Positions 9,226 to 17,757 of a stretch of DNA of 64,000 nt are shown piece by piece. Numbering within the stretch: the stretch's first letter is position 1; every line of letters begins with the position of its first letter. The position numbers were made by a program, and so were the translations under genes. The notes beneath the pieces are model-generated. The model ran no database searches, was not told the DNA's origin, and saw only the letters and a program-made list of their open reading frames with translations. This DNA is from Cytophagaceae bacterium (GTDB lineage Bacteria; Bacteroidota; Bacteroidia; Flavobacteriales; Flavobacteriaceae): contig PALD01000071.1 of NCBI GenBank assembly GCA_002710685.1, forward strand, positions 310,001 through 374,000. Reading direction: 5' to 3'.

Positions 9226-9767
9226 TGTTGCGCATTACCTTGCTCATTGCATTTCTTTTCATAAGCCATTCACCATCCAGTCCAGAAGCTGAAAAATTTG
9301 AATGGAGCAAACGGCGTATGCTCACCTGGAATGATTTTAAAGGAAGGCCAGACAGGTTGAATACCTATGCCGCCAGCACAAGCTCTGGCATCAGTCATGG
9401 ATATAGTATTAATCACAAGGGCTATCTTGTCAAAGAAGATTCTTGGGTCAAGGCTTATTTTTATCCCAGGTTGAGCTGGTTTAGGCCACAAAAGGTGACG
9501 GCCAAAACCCTGCGCCATGAGCAGACCCACTTTGATATTTCAGAGCTTCATGCCCGCATCTTGAGAAAGAAAATCGCCCAATTTACATTTTCGCACAGGA
9601 GCAAGCAGGAAATCAAGGCCATCTATAAAGAGGTTGAAAGCTCACGTCACAAGATGCAGGAAGCCTTTGATAAAGAAACCCGGCATTCTATGAACAGTGA
9701 GGCTGAAGCCGCATGGGAGCGCAAGGTGGCAAAACTGCTACGCGAGTATAGGGGCTGGGCAGAATAG
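9225..9767 (+). CDS. DUF922-type putative zinc metalloprotease
   Basis: 180 residues with a short signal sequence (MLRITLLIAFLFISHS). LTWNDFKGRPD near residue 34 and the HEQTH zinc-binding motif (HExxH) near residue 98 are those of the DUF922 family, thought to be exported zinc-dependent proteases. No substrate known. The start codon ATG shares its A with the TGA stop of the preceding gene, so the two are translationally coupled and probably act together in the periplasm. It ends base-to-base against the convergent nucleoside phosphorylase gene, with no room for a terminator outside the genes. Confidence 0.75.
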   Translation: MLRITLLIAFLFISHSPSSPEAEKFEWSKRRMLTWNDFKGRPDRLNTYAASTSSGISHGYSINHKGYLVKEDSWVKAYFYPRLSWFRPQKVTAKTLRHEQTHFDISELHARILRKKIAQFTFSHRSKQEIKAIYKEVESSRHKMQEAFDKETRHSMNSEAEAAWERKVAKLLREYRGWAE

Positions 9768-10640
9768 TTACAGCAAGGCAATTTTATCTAGTGCGTACTG
9801 TATAAGACGTTGCGTTGTTTCTTCGGGGTTTTTACTGAAAGTCCCCAAAGCCCTATTTGCAAGGATTGCATTGAGTGAAATAGCCTCGTGCCCCAGTAAT
9901 TTTGCAAGGCCGTATATACCAGAGGTCTCCATCTCAAGGTTTGTGACCTTTAAGTTCCCGTGTTTAAAACTGGCAATTTTATCGTTGAGCCGGGGATCTT
10001 CAAGTTTGGCGCGCAACACCCTTCCCTGAGGACCGTAAAATCCCACATTTGTAGCAGTAAAACCTGTATATATTTCGCTTGAAGCGAAATGAACACTCAA
10101 CATATCGCTGCCCTCAACAACATAGGGTGTGCTCTTGTCTTTATTCCAGTTGGTGTGTTTTACAAAAGCTGCTTGAATCTCCTGGTCTTGTAGGTCAAGG
10201 CTATCATAAAACTGCAGCAAACTATCAAAACCTATGGCTCTTTCACTTATAAGAAAGCTGTCTATGGGGATATCTGGCTGTATGGCACCACTCGTCCCTA
10301 TGCGGATTACCTTAAGGCTTGTGAGTTCTTTTTTTATGGACCTTGTAGAAAAATCGATGTTTGCCAGTGCATCGAGCTCATTGAGCACAATGTCAATATT
10401 GTCAGTCCCTATGCCCGTGGAGATCACGGTGATTTTCTTGCCTTTGTAAAACCCGGTTTGTGCTTTAAACTCCCGCTTGTGCTTGGTGAGCAGGATTTCA
10501 TCAAAATGTTGTGTGACCTTCTCTACCCGGTCTGGGTCGCCCACGGTGATAACGGTGTGCGCAAGGTCTGTGGGTTTTAAGTTGAGGTGATAGATACTGC
10601 CGTCCTCGTTGAGGATGAGCTCTGATGATGGTATGTGCAT
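9768..10640 (-). CDS. Nucleoside phosphorylase (uridine phosphorylase family)
   Basis: 290 residues, cytoplasmic. The phosphorolysis of nucleosides to base plus (deoxy)ribose-1-phosphate is inferred from the PNP/UDP family fold: VGDPDRVEKV near residue 33, the phosphate-binding GIGTDNIDIVLNEL near 77, IRIGTSGA near 113 and the substrate-pocket NLEMETSGIY near 235. The family signature fits uridine phosphorylase best, but the exact base is not decided here. Last gene of a four-gene reverse operon (gap of two bases to the DUF1835 gene). A hairpin repeat at 10073-10089 encodes FASSE. Confidence 0.87.
   Translation of the reverse strand: MHIPSSELILNEDGSIYHLNLKPTDLAHTVITVGDPDRVEKVTQHFDEILLTKHKREFKAQTGFYKGKKITVISTGIGTDNIDIVLNELDALANIDFSTRSIKKELTSLKVIRIGTSGAIQPDIPIDSFLISERAIGFDSLLQFYDSLDLQDQEIQAAFVKHTNWNKDKSTPYVVEGSDMLSVHFASSEIYTGFTATNVGFYGPQGRVLRAKLEDPRLNDKIASFKHGNLKVTNLEMETSGIYGLAKLLGHEAISLNAILANRALGTFSKNPEETTQRLIQYALDKIALL
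10073..10089. repeat. Mini-hairpin repeat (in nucleoside phosphorylase)
   Basis: TTTCGCTT-G-AAGCGAAA; encodes FASSE. Confidence 0.75.
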
Positions 10641-10642
10641 TG

Positions 10643-11575
10643 CTAGAGTTTCAGCAGTTGGTGAGTTTCTGGGTCGTAGAGAAAATCATATTTGTTGGTA
10701 CCGCCCAGGCAGGAATCATTCTTTAACTGTTGGTAGAAATTTTTGGCCCCAGCCAGAACAAGTTCACCTTCACGGGTAAGTATGAATTTTTCTCCGTTGT
10801 GCTCATAGAAGGGCTTAAGCTTCTTGATGATATGCATGATCTGCACATCGCCATAACCATAATATCCTTGATAGTTCAATACATAGCCACACAATTGAAT
10901 CTCAGAGGTTATGAGGTGTTCATGTATGAGTTTCAATACGTTTGTCTCGAGCGTGTTGAGCCCGGTCATGGCATTTGGGTAGCGCTCCAGGTGTGCACGT
11001 ATACAGCTGGAAAGGTATTTAAAGTTGCTGCTTTTTCTTATTTCGGGCTTGAGCTGGTTAGGGTTGTGGCCGCAATATAGTTCCCAGATAAAGGCTGCCA
11101 TCTCCAGGTCATCCTCAGTAAGGTGTATCTTGCTTTCATAATGTGCCATGAGTTGCTTGTCACTTAACTCAGAGAGGCCCTTGAGCTCTTTTTCTCCCTT
11201 TACACGGCCACTGCATACAAGATAAATGGGTTCTTTGCGCTTGTTTTGTATAAGGTAGCTAATCGCAGAGAGCATGTTGATGTGGCAAAACAGGTCAAAC
11301 TCAAACCACAGGATGATTTCGTCAAAATCACCTAGGCGCGAGAATTTTTCAAGTTCTGAGATAAACTTTTCTTCATAGTCCCCTTCGGGTATGTCGTAGT
11401 TTTCCTTGAGAAATTTTTCGCGTACGGTGATAAATTCATTTGAACCTACTTCCTGCACGGTAGGACCCTCGCAGAGCATTTCGCGCCATACGATAATATC
11501 TCCATCCAGGTGGATTTCATTCAGTCTTTCAGTCAATGAATCACCATTGGTGATATGAAGTATTTTTTTGCTCAT
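10643..11575 (-). CDS. DUF1835 domain-containing protein
   Basis: 310 residues, cytoplasmic, no signal peptide or helices. The N-terminus (ILHITNGDSLTERL, then DIIVWREMLCEGP) is the DUF1835 signature; DEIILWFEFDLFCHINML near residue 95 is also typical. The C-terminal half, about residues 210-310, contains a winged-helix-like stretch seen with this family. Function unknown. It lies 10 bases after the SUI1-like gene and 2 bases before nucleoside phosphorylase, so is part of the same transcript. A role in RNA or nucleotide metabolism is guesswork from the neighbours. Confidence 0.8.
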   Translation of the reverse strand: MSKKILHITNGDSLTERLNEIHLDGDIIVWREMLCEGPTVQEVGSNEFITVREKFLKENYDIPEGDYEEKFISELEKFSRLGDFDEIILWFEFDLFCHINMLSAISYLIQNKRKEPIYLVCSGRVKGEKELKGLSELSDKQLMAHYESKIHLTEDDLEMAAFIWELYCGHNPNQLKPEIRKSSNFKYLSSCIRAHLERYPNAMTGLNTLETNVLKLIHEHLITSEIQLCGYVLNYQGYYGYGDVQIMHIIKKLKPFYEHNGEKFILTREGELVLAGAKNFYQQLKNDSCLGGTNKYDFLYDPETHQLLKL

Positions 11576-11585
11576 GGTAAAAGTA

Positions 11586-11915
11586 TTAGCCGCCCACTCG
11601 TTTTACTTTAAAACCTTTGTCTTTAAGAAAGGTCATTATCTTATTGCGATAATCACCTTGAATGAGGATTTGTTCTCTTTTAAAACTCCCGCCCACGCCC
11701 AGCATGGTCTTGAGTTCGCGTGATAGTATCTTAAAATCATCGTCAGCACCGGTGTAACCTTCTATTATGGTTACGGGTTTGCCACGTCTTTTTTCATATT
11801 TGCACAGTAGGGGTTCATTTTGCATCCAGATGTCGAGGCCCCCATCATCTACTTCTTGTTTATCTTCTTCCTCATGTTCTGGAAAAAGGTTTTTCAATTG
11901 ATCTCTAAGGTCCAT
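11586..11915 (-). CDS. SUI1/eIF1-like translation factor (YciH family)
   Basis: 109 residues. The C-terminal about 80 residues carry the SUI1 fold pattern: RRGKPVTIIEGY, LKTMLGVGGSFK and ILIQGDYRNKIMTFLKDKG. The acidic N-terminal extension (EHEEEDKQEVDDGG) precedes the domain. In eukaryotes and archaea eIF1/aIF1 controls start-codon choice; the bacterial YciH homologue discriminates against aberrant initiation complexes in vitro. Two bases separate it from the upstream oxygenase gene. The role in Bacteroidota is not established. Confidence 0.88.
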   Translation of the reverse strand: MDLRDQLKNLFPEHEEEDKQEVDDGGLDIWMQNEPLLCKYEKRRGKPVTIIEGYTGADDDFKILSRELKTMLGVGGSFKREQILIQGDYRNKIMTFLKDKGFKVKRVGG

Positions 11916-11917
11916 GC

Positions 11918-12868
11918 TTATTTCTTTATCAGGCCTATATCTACAAGGCGCTGGTGCAGGAATTCTCCAGCCGTGATATCTGGATATGCTTTGGGATGGT
12001 CTTTATCTATACACTCCTCAAGGCAGTTCAAGGGCATGTCACTGCGCGGGTGCATAAAGTAAGGTATGGAATAGCGTGGCGTGTGCCACTGGTCTTTCGG
12101 GGGGTTTGTAACCCTGTGAATGGTAGACCTTAGTTTGTTGTTTGTATGGCGCTCCAGCATGTCACCCACATTAATGACAAGTTCATCTTCGTGGGGTATG
12201 GCATCAATCCATTCGCCATCTTTTCTCAATACCTGAAGCCCGCCTGCTGAGGCACCCATCAACAAGGTAATGAGGTTGATGTCGCCATGCGCACCGGCGC
12301 GTACTGCACCTTTGGGCTCCGTGGTGATGGGGGGGTAATGTATGGGCCTCAATATGCTGTTGCCATTTTTTATCCATTTGTCAAAATAGAATTCATCGAG
12401 ACCTATATATATAGCCAATGCCCTCAAGACGTAGATTCCTGTTTTTTCAAGCATTCTATAGGCCTGCATCCCCGTCTTGTTAAAATCTTTCAATTCCTTC
12501 ACCTCTATATTGTCAGGATAGGGTTCTGGAAGGTTGGCATCTTCATCCACGTCCTGGCCAAAATGCCAAAACTCCTTTAAATCTCCTTCTTTCTTGCCTT
12601 TTGCGTGTTCTTTGCCAAAAGATATATAGCCACGTTGACCGCCCAATCCCTCAATCTCATATTTTTCCTTGACCTCGATGGGGAGGTCAAAAAATTCCTT
12701 CACTTCTGCGTAGAGGTCTTCTACCAGTTGATCATCAAGAAAATGATTTTTTAATGAAACAAAACCTATTTCTTCATAGGCCTTGCCTATTTCATCAACA
12801 AATTTCTGCTTGCGTTTGGGATCGTCACTTAGGAAGTCCGCAAGATCAACACTGGGTATGTTGTTCAT
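11918..12868 (-). CDS. 2-oxoglutarate/Fe(II)-dependent oxygenase (isopenicillin N synthase family)
   Basis: 316 residues, cytoplasmic. N-terminal DIOX_N segment (VDLADFLSDDPKRKQKF) and a C-terminal jelly-roll with the iron triad: HGD near residue 193 (His-x-Asp) and the distal His of STIHRV near 253, then PRYSIPYF near 263 whose Arg-x-Ser binds the 2-oxoglutarate carboxylate. All cofactor ligands are present, so it should be active; the substrate cannot be read from sequence. First gene of the reverse operon with the SUI1 factor, DUF1835 protein and nucleoside phosphorylase; divergent from the E1 gene. Confidence 0.87.
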   Translation of the reverse strand: MNNIPSVDLADFLSDDPKRKQKFVDEIGKAYEEIGFVSLKNHFLDDQLVEDLYAEVKEFFDLPIEVKEKYEIEGLGGQRGYISFGKEHAKGKKEGDLKEFWHFGQDVDEDANLPEPYPDNIEVKELKDFNKTGMQAYRMLEKTGIYVLRALAIYIGLDEFYFDKWIKNGNSILRPIHYPPITTEPKGAVRAGAHGDINLITLLMGASAGGLQVLRKDGEWIDAIPHEDELVINVGDMLERHTNNKLRSTIHRVTNPPKDQWHTPRYSIPYFMHPRSDMPLNCLEECIDKDHPKAYPDITAGEFLHQRLVDIGLIKK

Positions 12869-13022
12869 GGGTTTTAAAATTTTTGTATTAACAAATATAT
12901 TGAATTATCGCTCCCGTTCATTGTAAAGCATACTTAAAAGCTGTTGCAAAGACGTTATAATAAGGCTTACATTTCATAAATTTCTAAAGTAGTTTAACAA
13001 AACATTTGTAAATCAGTACATA

Positions 13023-14999
13023 ATGCGGTTTTCTTGCTATAATCTAGATGATAATCAATTACTTGAAATTTACACCTCTTTATTGATGCCCCGGTTGATT
13101 GAAGAAAAAATGCTCATCCTCCTGCGTCAGGGCAAGATAAGCAAGTGGTTTAGCGGGATAGGTCAAGAAGCCATTGCCGTGGGTGTGGCCCTGGCGCTGC
13201 AAGAGGATGAATACATCTTGCCCATGCACCGCAACCTGGGCATATTTACCACGCGCAAGGTACCATTGAACAGGCTGTTTGCGCAATGGCAGGGCAAGGC
13301 ATCAGGATTTACAAAGGGCAGGGACAGGAGTTTTCATTTTGGCACCCAGGACCACAACATAGTCGGGATGATATCTCACCTGGGACCACAAATGGGAATT
13401 GCTGATGGTATTGCCCTGGCAAGCAAGCTGAGAAACGAGAAAAAGGTTACCGCCGTATTTACCGGCGAGGGAGGCACCAGCGAAGGTGATTTTCACGAAG
13501 CCCTCAACGTGGCCGCAGTATGGCAGTTGCCCGTGATTTTTTGTGTCGAGAACAATGGTTATGGGCTCTCAACCCCCATAAATGAACAATATAACTGTAA
13601 AAAACTAGTCCATCGGGCGGTGGGGTACGGCATGGATGGCCATACCATAAACGGCAACAATATTATTGACGTTTACACGAAAGTCTCTCAGCTGGCCCAG
13701 GAAATGCGCGAAAATCCCAGGCCCGTTCTCATCGAGTTTGAAACCTTCAGGATGCGTGGGCATGAAGAAGCCAGTGGTACAAAATATGTCCCGCCAGAAC
13801 TGCTGGAACAATGGGCACGCCTGGACCCGGTCGATAATTTCAAGGACTTCCTGATTGCAAAAGGCATCCTTTCGCAGCAGCGAAACGATACATTGAGCAA
13901 AGCCCTGCACCAGCAGATTGACGAAGCCTGGGAAACAGCAAATACTGAACCGCCCATAGAATCCACCGCCGCACAGGAGCTCGCCGATGTATATGCGCCC
14001 TACCAACCAGTGGAGGTGGCGGCAGGCAATGTGACTGAAAACCTGCGTTTTATAGATGCGGTCTCGGCTGGCTTGCGCCAATGCATGGAGCGCCATGACA
14101 ACCTTGTGCTGATGGGTCAGGATATCGCTGAGTATGGCGGCGTCTTCAAGATCACCGAAGGTTTTGTAGAGCGGTTTGGCAAGGCACGCGTGCGCAATAC
14201 GCCCATTTGTGAGTCTGCTATTGTCGAGGCGGGCTACGGTCTTGCCGTCAATGGTTACAAAGCCGTGGTGGAGATGCAGTTTGCAGATTTTGCCTCGTCT
14301 GGGTTCAACCCCATCGTCAACCTACTGGCAAAAAGCCATTACCGCTGGGGGCAGGCTGCAGATGTGGTGGTGCGCATGCCCTGTGGTGCTGGCGTTGGTG
14401 CGGGACCCTTTCACAGCCAGACCAATGAGGCCTGGTTTGCCCATACCCCGGGTTTAAAGGTGGTCTATCCGGCATTTCCGGTGGATGCCAAGGGCCTCTT
14501 GATTGCAGCAATTGAAGACCCTAACCCCGTCATGTTTTTTGAGCACAAAGCGCTGTACCGCACCATCAGGCAGGAGGTGGCAATAAACTATTACAACCTT
14601 CCGCTGGGCAAGGCCGCCGTTATCGCTCAGGGCGAAAAGGCCACCGTGGTGACCTATGGTGCGGGGGTGCACTGGGCCCTTGATGTGTTGCCCCACTTTC
14701 CTGCCGGCACGATAGATATTATTGATTTGAGAACCTTGATTCCGATGGATTTGGAGACCATCAAGGCATCAATAAGCAAAACGGGAAGGGCGTTGATATT
14801 AACTGAAGATAGCAATATGGGCAGCATTGCTTCAGATATTGCGGCAAGGCTGGGCGAGGAGTGCTTTGAACTTCTGGATGCGCCGGTAAAAAGGGTGGCA
14901 AGTCTTGACACCGCTGTTCCTTTCGCCGAAAGGCTTGAAAATATTTACCTGCCCAAAGAGCGTTTGATAACGGCTTTGACAGCGCTTCTCAACTATTAA
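13023..14999 (+). CDS. Fused 2-oxoacid dehydrogenase E1 component, alpha plus beta (branched-chain type)
   Basis: 658 residues uniting both E1 subunits of a thiamine-diphosphate 2-oxoacid dehydrogenase, most like the branched-chain (2-oxoisovalerate) enzyme. Alpha half about 1-320: GEGGTSEGDFHEALNVA and ENNGYG form the ThDP/Mg motif near residues 150-185. Beta half about 340-658: GQDIAEYGGVFKITEG near 365 and MPCGAGVGAGPFHSQ near 455. It would make branched-chain acyl-CoA primers for the iso-fatty acids typical of Flavobacteriia. Single-gene fusion is the usual Bacteroidota form. E2 and E3 are not in the window. A hairpin repeat at 13870-13885 encodes LSQQRN in the inter-half linker. Confidence 0.92.
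   Translation: MRFSCYNLDDNQLLEIYTSLLMPRLIEEKMLILLRQGKISKWFSGIGQEAIAVGVALALQEDEYILPMHRNLGIFTTRKVPLNRLFAQWQGKASGFTKGRDRSFHFGTQDHNIVGMISHLGPQMGIADGIALASKLRNEKKVTAVFTGEGGTSEGDFHEALNVAAVWQLPVIFCVENNGYGLSTPINEQYNCKKLVHRAVGYGMDGHTINGNNIIDVYTKVSQLAQEMRENPRPVLIEFETFRMRGHEEASGTKYVPPELLEQWARLDPVDNFKDFLIAKGILSQQRNDTLSKALHQQIDEAWETANTEPPIESTAAQELADVYAPYQPVEVAAGNVTENLRFIDAVSAGLRQCMERHDNLVLMGQDIAEYGGVFKITEGFVERFGKARVRNTPICESAIVEAGYGLAVNGYKAVVEMQFADFASSGFNPIVNLLAKSHYRWGQAADVVVRMPCGAGVGAGPFHSQTNEAWFAHTPGLKVVYPAFPVDAKGLLIAAIEDPNPVMFFEHKALYRTIRQEVAINYYNLPLGKAAVIAQGEKATVVTYGAGVHWALDVLPHFPAGTIDIIDLRTLIPMDLETIKASISKTGRALILTEDSNMGSIASDIAARLGEECFELLDAPVKRVASLDTAVPFAERLENIYLPKERLITALTALLNY
13870..13885. repeat. Mini-hairpin repeat (in E1 gene)
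   Basis: TTTCGC-AGCA-GCGAAA; encodes LSQQR. Confidence 0.7.
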
Positions 15000-15042
15000 A
15001 AGTTAAAATTTTATCACATTGGTAGGAGGGTGCTATTGCTCC

Positions 15043-15070
15043 TTAACTCATTTTAACAGGAATGAGTTAA
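15043..15070. promoter_or_regulatory. 10-bp inverted repeat between E1 and DUF1328 genes
   Basis: TTAACTCATT (15043-15052) and AATGAGTTAA (15061-15070) are perfect reverse complements with an 8-base spacer. There is no T run, so it is less likely a terminator than an operator or mRNA hairpin ahead of the small membrane protein. Confidence 0.45.
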
Positions 15071-15146
15071 ACGTTATTAATTAAACCCATTACGATAGAT
15101 TGTCTTTATACTTTAGTGCAACTAATTAATCTAAAACCAATTTATT

Positions 15147-15305
15147 ATGTTACGCTGGACAATTATATTCATCATTATTGCAATCGTGGCCGCGGCTTTT
15201 GGCTGGGGTGGTATCGCATCAGGTGCTGAGAGCATCGCAAAAATCTTGTTTTTCATCTTTATCGTATTGTTCTTGATAAGTCTTATCTCAAGATTGTTCA
15301 GGTAA
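15147..15305 (+). CDS. DUF1328 (YtjA-like) small membrane protein
   Basis: 52-residue peptide [20 protein letters not shown]... with two hydrophobic helices (about residues 4-22 and 32-49) separated by a GIASGAES turn, ending SRLFR. This is the DUF1328/YtjA family, found widely in proteobacteria and Bacteroidota; its role is unknown, with stress-linked expression reported for some relatives. It is preceded by a 10-bp inverted repeat and followed after 41 bases by a lipocalin-like lipoprotein, suggesting a small envelope-stress cluster with the OmpA-like protein. Confidence 0.82.
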   Translation: MLRWTIIFIIIAIVAAAFGWGGIASGAESIAKILFFIFIVLFLISLISRLFR

Positions 15306-15346
15306 AACGGTACATGAAAACAATTGAACTTAACTAAACTTTACAC

Positions 15347-15829
15347 ATGAAAAGGATACTGATTTTACTTTTAGTGGGGGCTTTTGCGGCTTCTTGTGGG
15401 CCTAGCAAGGTCGTGCAGCAGTCAAGAAAAACCCTTAAAGGATACTGGAACCTCGATAACATAAACTATGGCAATGCGCCCGGTGTTTATGATGTGACCC
15501 TCTTTGGCGATGCATCGTCAGAATGTCTTGTGGGCAGTACTTGGAGGTTTATACCCAACAATAACTTTGGTAACTACGAGATTACCTCTGGCAATTGTGC
15601 TGCTGGCAAACGTTATTTTGTCTGGACCATACCAGATGTTGACAACACGACAAGCTATGATATCTTGTTGAAACCCACAGATGAGAAGATGAGGTCAACC
15701 ATGAACAACAAAGGTTTCAGGCTGAGTATAGATTACCTTGCCGATAATCAAATGACCTTTACACAGACGGTTCAATATGACGGTAAACCATTTACTATTG
15801 TCATGAACTTCTCAAAAATCTCAGATTAA
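15347..15829 (+). CDS. Lipocalin-like lipoprotein
   Basis: 160 residues with a lipoprotein signal (MKRILILLLVGAFAASC, lipobox AASC, Cys17). The mature part begins with GPSKVVQQSRKTLKGYWNL; LKGxWxL followed by alternating beta pattern (STWRFIPNNNFGNYEI, RYFVWTI, MTFTQTVQYDGK) is that of lipocalin-like family lipoproteins common in Flavobacteriia. Probably anchored in the outer membrane, facing the periplasm; ligand unknown. 27 bases before the OmpA-like gene, likely co-transcribed. Confidence 0.75.
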   Translation: MKRILILLLVGAFAASCGPSKVVQQSRKTLKGYWNLDNINYGNAPGVYDVTLFGDASSECLVGSTWRFIPNNNFGNYEITSGNCAAGKRYFVWTIPDVDNTTSYDILLKPTDEKMRSTMNNKGFRLSIDYLADNQMTFTQTVQYDGKPFTIVMNFSKISD

Positions 15830-15856
15830 AATTTTAAATAAATCAAGAAAGCAAAT

Positions 15857-16558
15857 ATGAAAACGATTTTAAGATCTTTTGCCGTGGTAGCTCTTTCATT
15901 GACCCTATTGACGGGCTGTGAGGCAACGCGCAATGCAAACAATAAACAAAAGGGTGCCGTGATAGGTGCCGCTGGTGGTGCCATCATTGGAGCCGTGATA
16001 GGCAACAATGTAGGTAGTGGAAACAACTCAGAACTTGGAGCCGTAATAGGTGGAGTCGTGGGTGGTAGCGCCGGTGCCATCATAGGCAACAAGATGGATA
16101 AGCAAAAACAACGTATCGAGGAAGAAATTCCCGGTGCCGAGGTGGAACGTGTGGATGATGGTATCGTCGTAAATTTTGATGAAAACAGTGGTGTCTATTT
16201 TGATACAGAAAAGTATAACATCAATGCCGCATCACAAGAAACCCTCAATGGCCTTGCACAGGTTATGATGGAGTATCCACAGACCAATGTACTTGTAGTG
16301 GGCCACACAGACAGTTCAGGGTCTGACTCATACAACATGACCCTGTCAAAAAACAGGGCTCAGGCAGTAACAACCTACCTTGTGGGCCGTGGCCTTGATG
16401 CAGGAAGGTTTACCACGCAGTGGTATGGTGAGACACAGCCTAAATATGACAACAGTACTGCCGAAGGCCGTGCTAAAAACCGTAGGGTTACACTGGCCAT
16501 CGTACCAAATCAGCAAATGAAGGAAGAAGCTAAAAAAGAAGCTGGAGAAGGACAGTAG
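15857..16558 (+). CDS. OmpA-family lipoprotein with glycine zipper
   Basis: 233 residues with a lipoprotein signal (LTLLTGC, Cys near 21). Residues about 33-80 form a glycine-zipper (GAVIGAAGGAIIGAVIGNNVG and repeats), which inserts in membranes; residues about 110-225 are an OmpA C-terminal peptidoglycan-binding domain with VGHTDSSGSDSYNMTLSKNR and the NRRVTLAI end. This YiaD-like layout tethers the outer membrane to peptidoglycan. Follows the lipocalin gene; a strong terminator ends the unit. Confidence 0.88.
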   Translation: MKTILRSFAVVALSLTLLTGCEATRNANNKQKGAVIGAAGGAIIGAVIGNNVGSGNNSELGAVIGGVVGGSAGAIIGNKMDKQKQRIEEEIPGAEVERVDDGIVVNFDENSGVYFDTEKYNINAASQETLNGLAQVMMEYPQTNVLVVGHTDSSGSDSYNMTLSKNRAQAVTTYLVGRGLDAGRFTTQWYGETQPKYDNSTAEGRAKNRRVTLAIVPNQQMKEEAKKEAGEGQ

Positions 16559-16600
16559 TTTATATTTTCCATATAAATTTTTGAATTTGAGTTAGAAAAA

Positions 16601-16628
16601 CCCGCAGCGAAATACCGCTGCGGGTTTT
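16601..16628 (+). terminator. Strong Rho-independent terminator after OmpA-like gene
   Basis: Perfect 9-bp stem CCCGCAGCG (16601-16609) with CGCTGCGGG (16616-16624), 6-base loop, then TTTTG. It ends only 17 bases before the GTG start of the next operon. Confidence 0.9.
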
Positions 16629-16641
16629 GTACATTTAAAAA

Positions 16642-17757
16642 GTGATAGAACAGCATATCCTTATCATGGGTGGTGGCCTTGCCGGCCTTACCGCAGCAAT
16701 CCACCTCACACAGGGAGGACACGCGGTGACCGTTATTGAAAAATCCCCATACCCACGCCATAAAGTATGCGGCGAGTATATCTCAAACGAGACCTTGCCC
16801 TATTTAAAAACGCTGGGTGTTGACCCCATGAAAGACGGGGCAATACCTATTGATACATTTAATTTTACACACATCAATGGTAAAAATTTCAGGTCGAGCT
16901 TACCACTGGGGGGCTATGGTATCAGCCGGTTTAAGATGGATGCCCTGCTTTTTGAAAAAGCAAGGGACCTGGGCTGTACCTTTGTTTTTGATAGGGTCGT
17001 TGAGGTTCGGTTTGAACAGGGTTTATTTTATGTGGAAACAGCAAATGATAAAACCTTCAAGGCGGGGTTGGTCATAGGTGCCCACGGCAAGAGGAGTAAC
17101 CTTGACGTATCGCTTTCGCGAAAGTTTGCCGCCCGCAAAAGCCCGTGGCTGGCCATAAAGGCCCATTATACCTGCGATGTACAAGAAAACGAAGTGGCAC
17201 TTCACAACTTTAAGGGCGGGTATTGCGGCATTTCAAAAGTTGAAGATGATGCGGTAAATGTATGCTATCTGGCAACATATGAAAGTTTTAAAAATTACCG
17301 GGATATCACAGCATATCAAGACCAGGTACTTTGTGAAAATCCATATTTAAGAGATTTTTTTGCCACAGCAAAAATGACCTTTAAAAAACCCTTGACCATT
17401 GGCCAGGTGTCCTTTGACAATAAAGAACTGGTAAAAGACCATATCTTGATGTGCGGTGACAGTGCCACATTGATTCATCCGCTTTGCGGCAATGGGATGG
17501 CCATGGCCATTATGGGGGCAAGGTTATTGAGCAAAACCATCATAAAACATTACAACCTGGGCACATTGAATCGCGAAAAACTGGAAGCTGACTATCAAAA
17601 GGCATGGAAAAAAGAATTTTATGGGAGGCTGCGCGCCGGGAGGATGTTGCAGTCTGTCTTTCAAAATGAAACACTTTCTGGGTTGACGGTAAACGTTGCC
17701 AAAACCTTCCCGGCGTTAATACCCAAAGTTATCTCCCTTACACACGGCAAACCATGA
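16642..17757 (+). CDS. FAD-dependent oxidoreductase of the type III PKS operon
   Basis: 371 residues. N-terminal Rossmann motif ILIMGGGLAGLTAAIHL binds FAD; CGEYIS near residue 43 and the second FAD motif CGDSATLIHPLCGNGMAMA near 278 match the geranylgeranyl-reductase/phenolic hydroxylase superfamily (group A flavoproteins). Starts with GTG at 16642, forced because the FAD motif begins at residue 6. Stop overlaps the methyltransferase start (ATGA). In Streptomyces srsABC a comparable flavoprotein hydroxylates alkylresorcinols made by a type III PKS; the same role is a reasonable inference here, reduction of a lipid being the alternative. Hairpin repeat at 17113-17124 encodes LSRK. Confidence 0.85.
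   Translation: MIEQHILIMGGGLAGLTAAIHLTQGGHAVTVIEKSPYPRHKVCGEYISNETLPYLKTLGVDPMKDGAIPIDTFNFTHINGKNFRSSLPLGGYGISRFKMDALLFEKARDLGCTFVFDRVVEVRFEQGLFYVETANDKTFKAGLVIGAHGKRSNLDVSLSRKFAARKSPWLAIKAHYTCDVQENEVALHNFKGGYCGISKVEDDAVNVCYLATYESFKNYRDITAYQDQVLCENPYLRDFFATAKMTFKKPLTIGQVSFDNKELVKDHILMCGDSATLIHPLCGNGMAMAIMGARLLSKTIIKHYNLGTLNREKLEADYQKAWKKEFYGRLRAGRMLQSVFQNETLSGLTVNVAKTFPALIPKVISLTHGKP
17113..17124. repeat. Mini-hairpin repeat (in FAD oxidoreductase)
   Basis: Palindrome CTTTCGCGAAAG; encodes LSRK. Confidence 0.75.
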
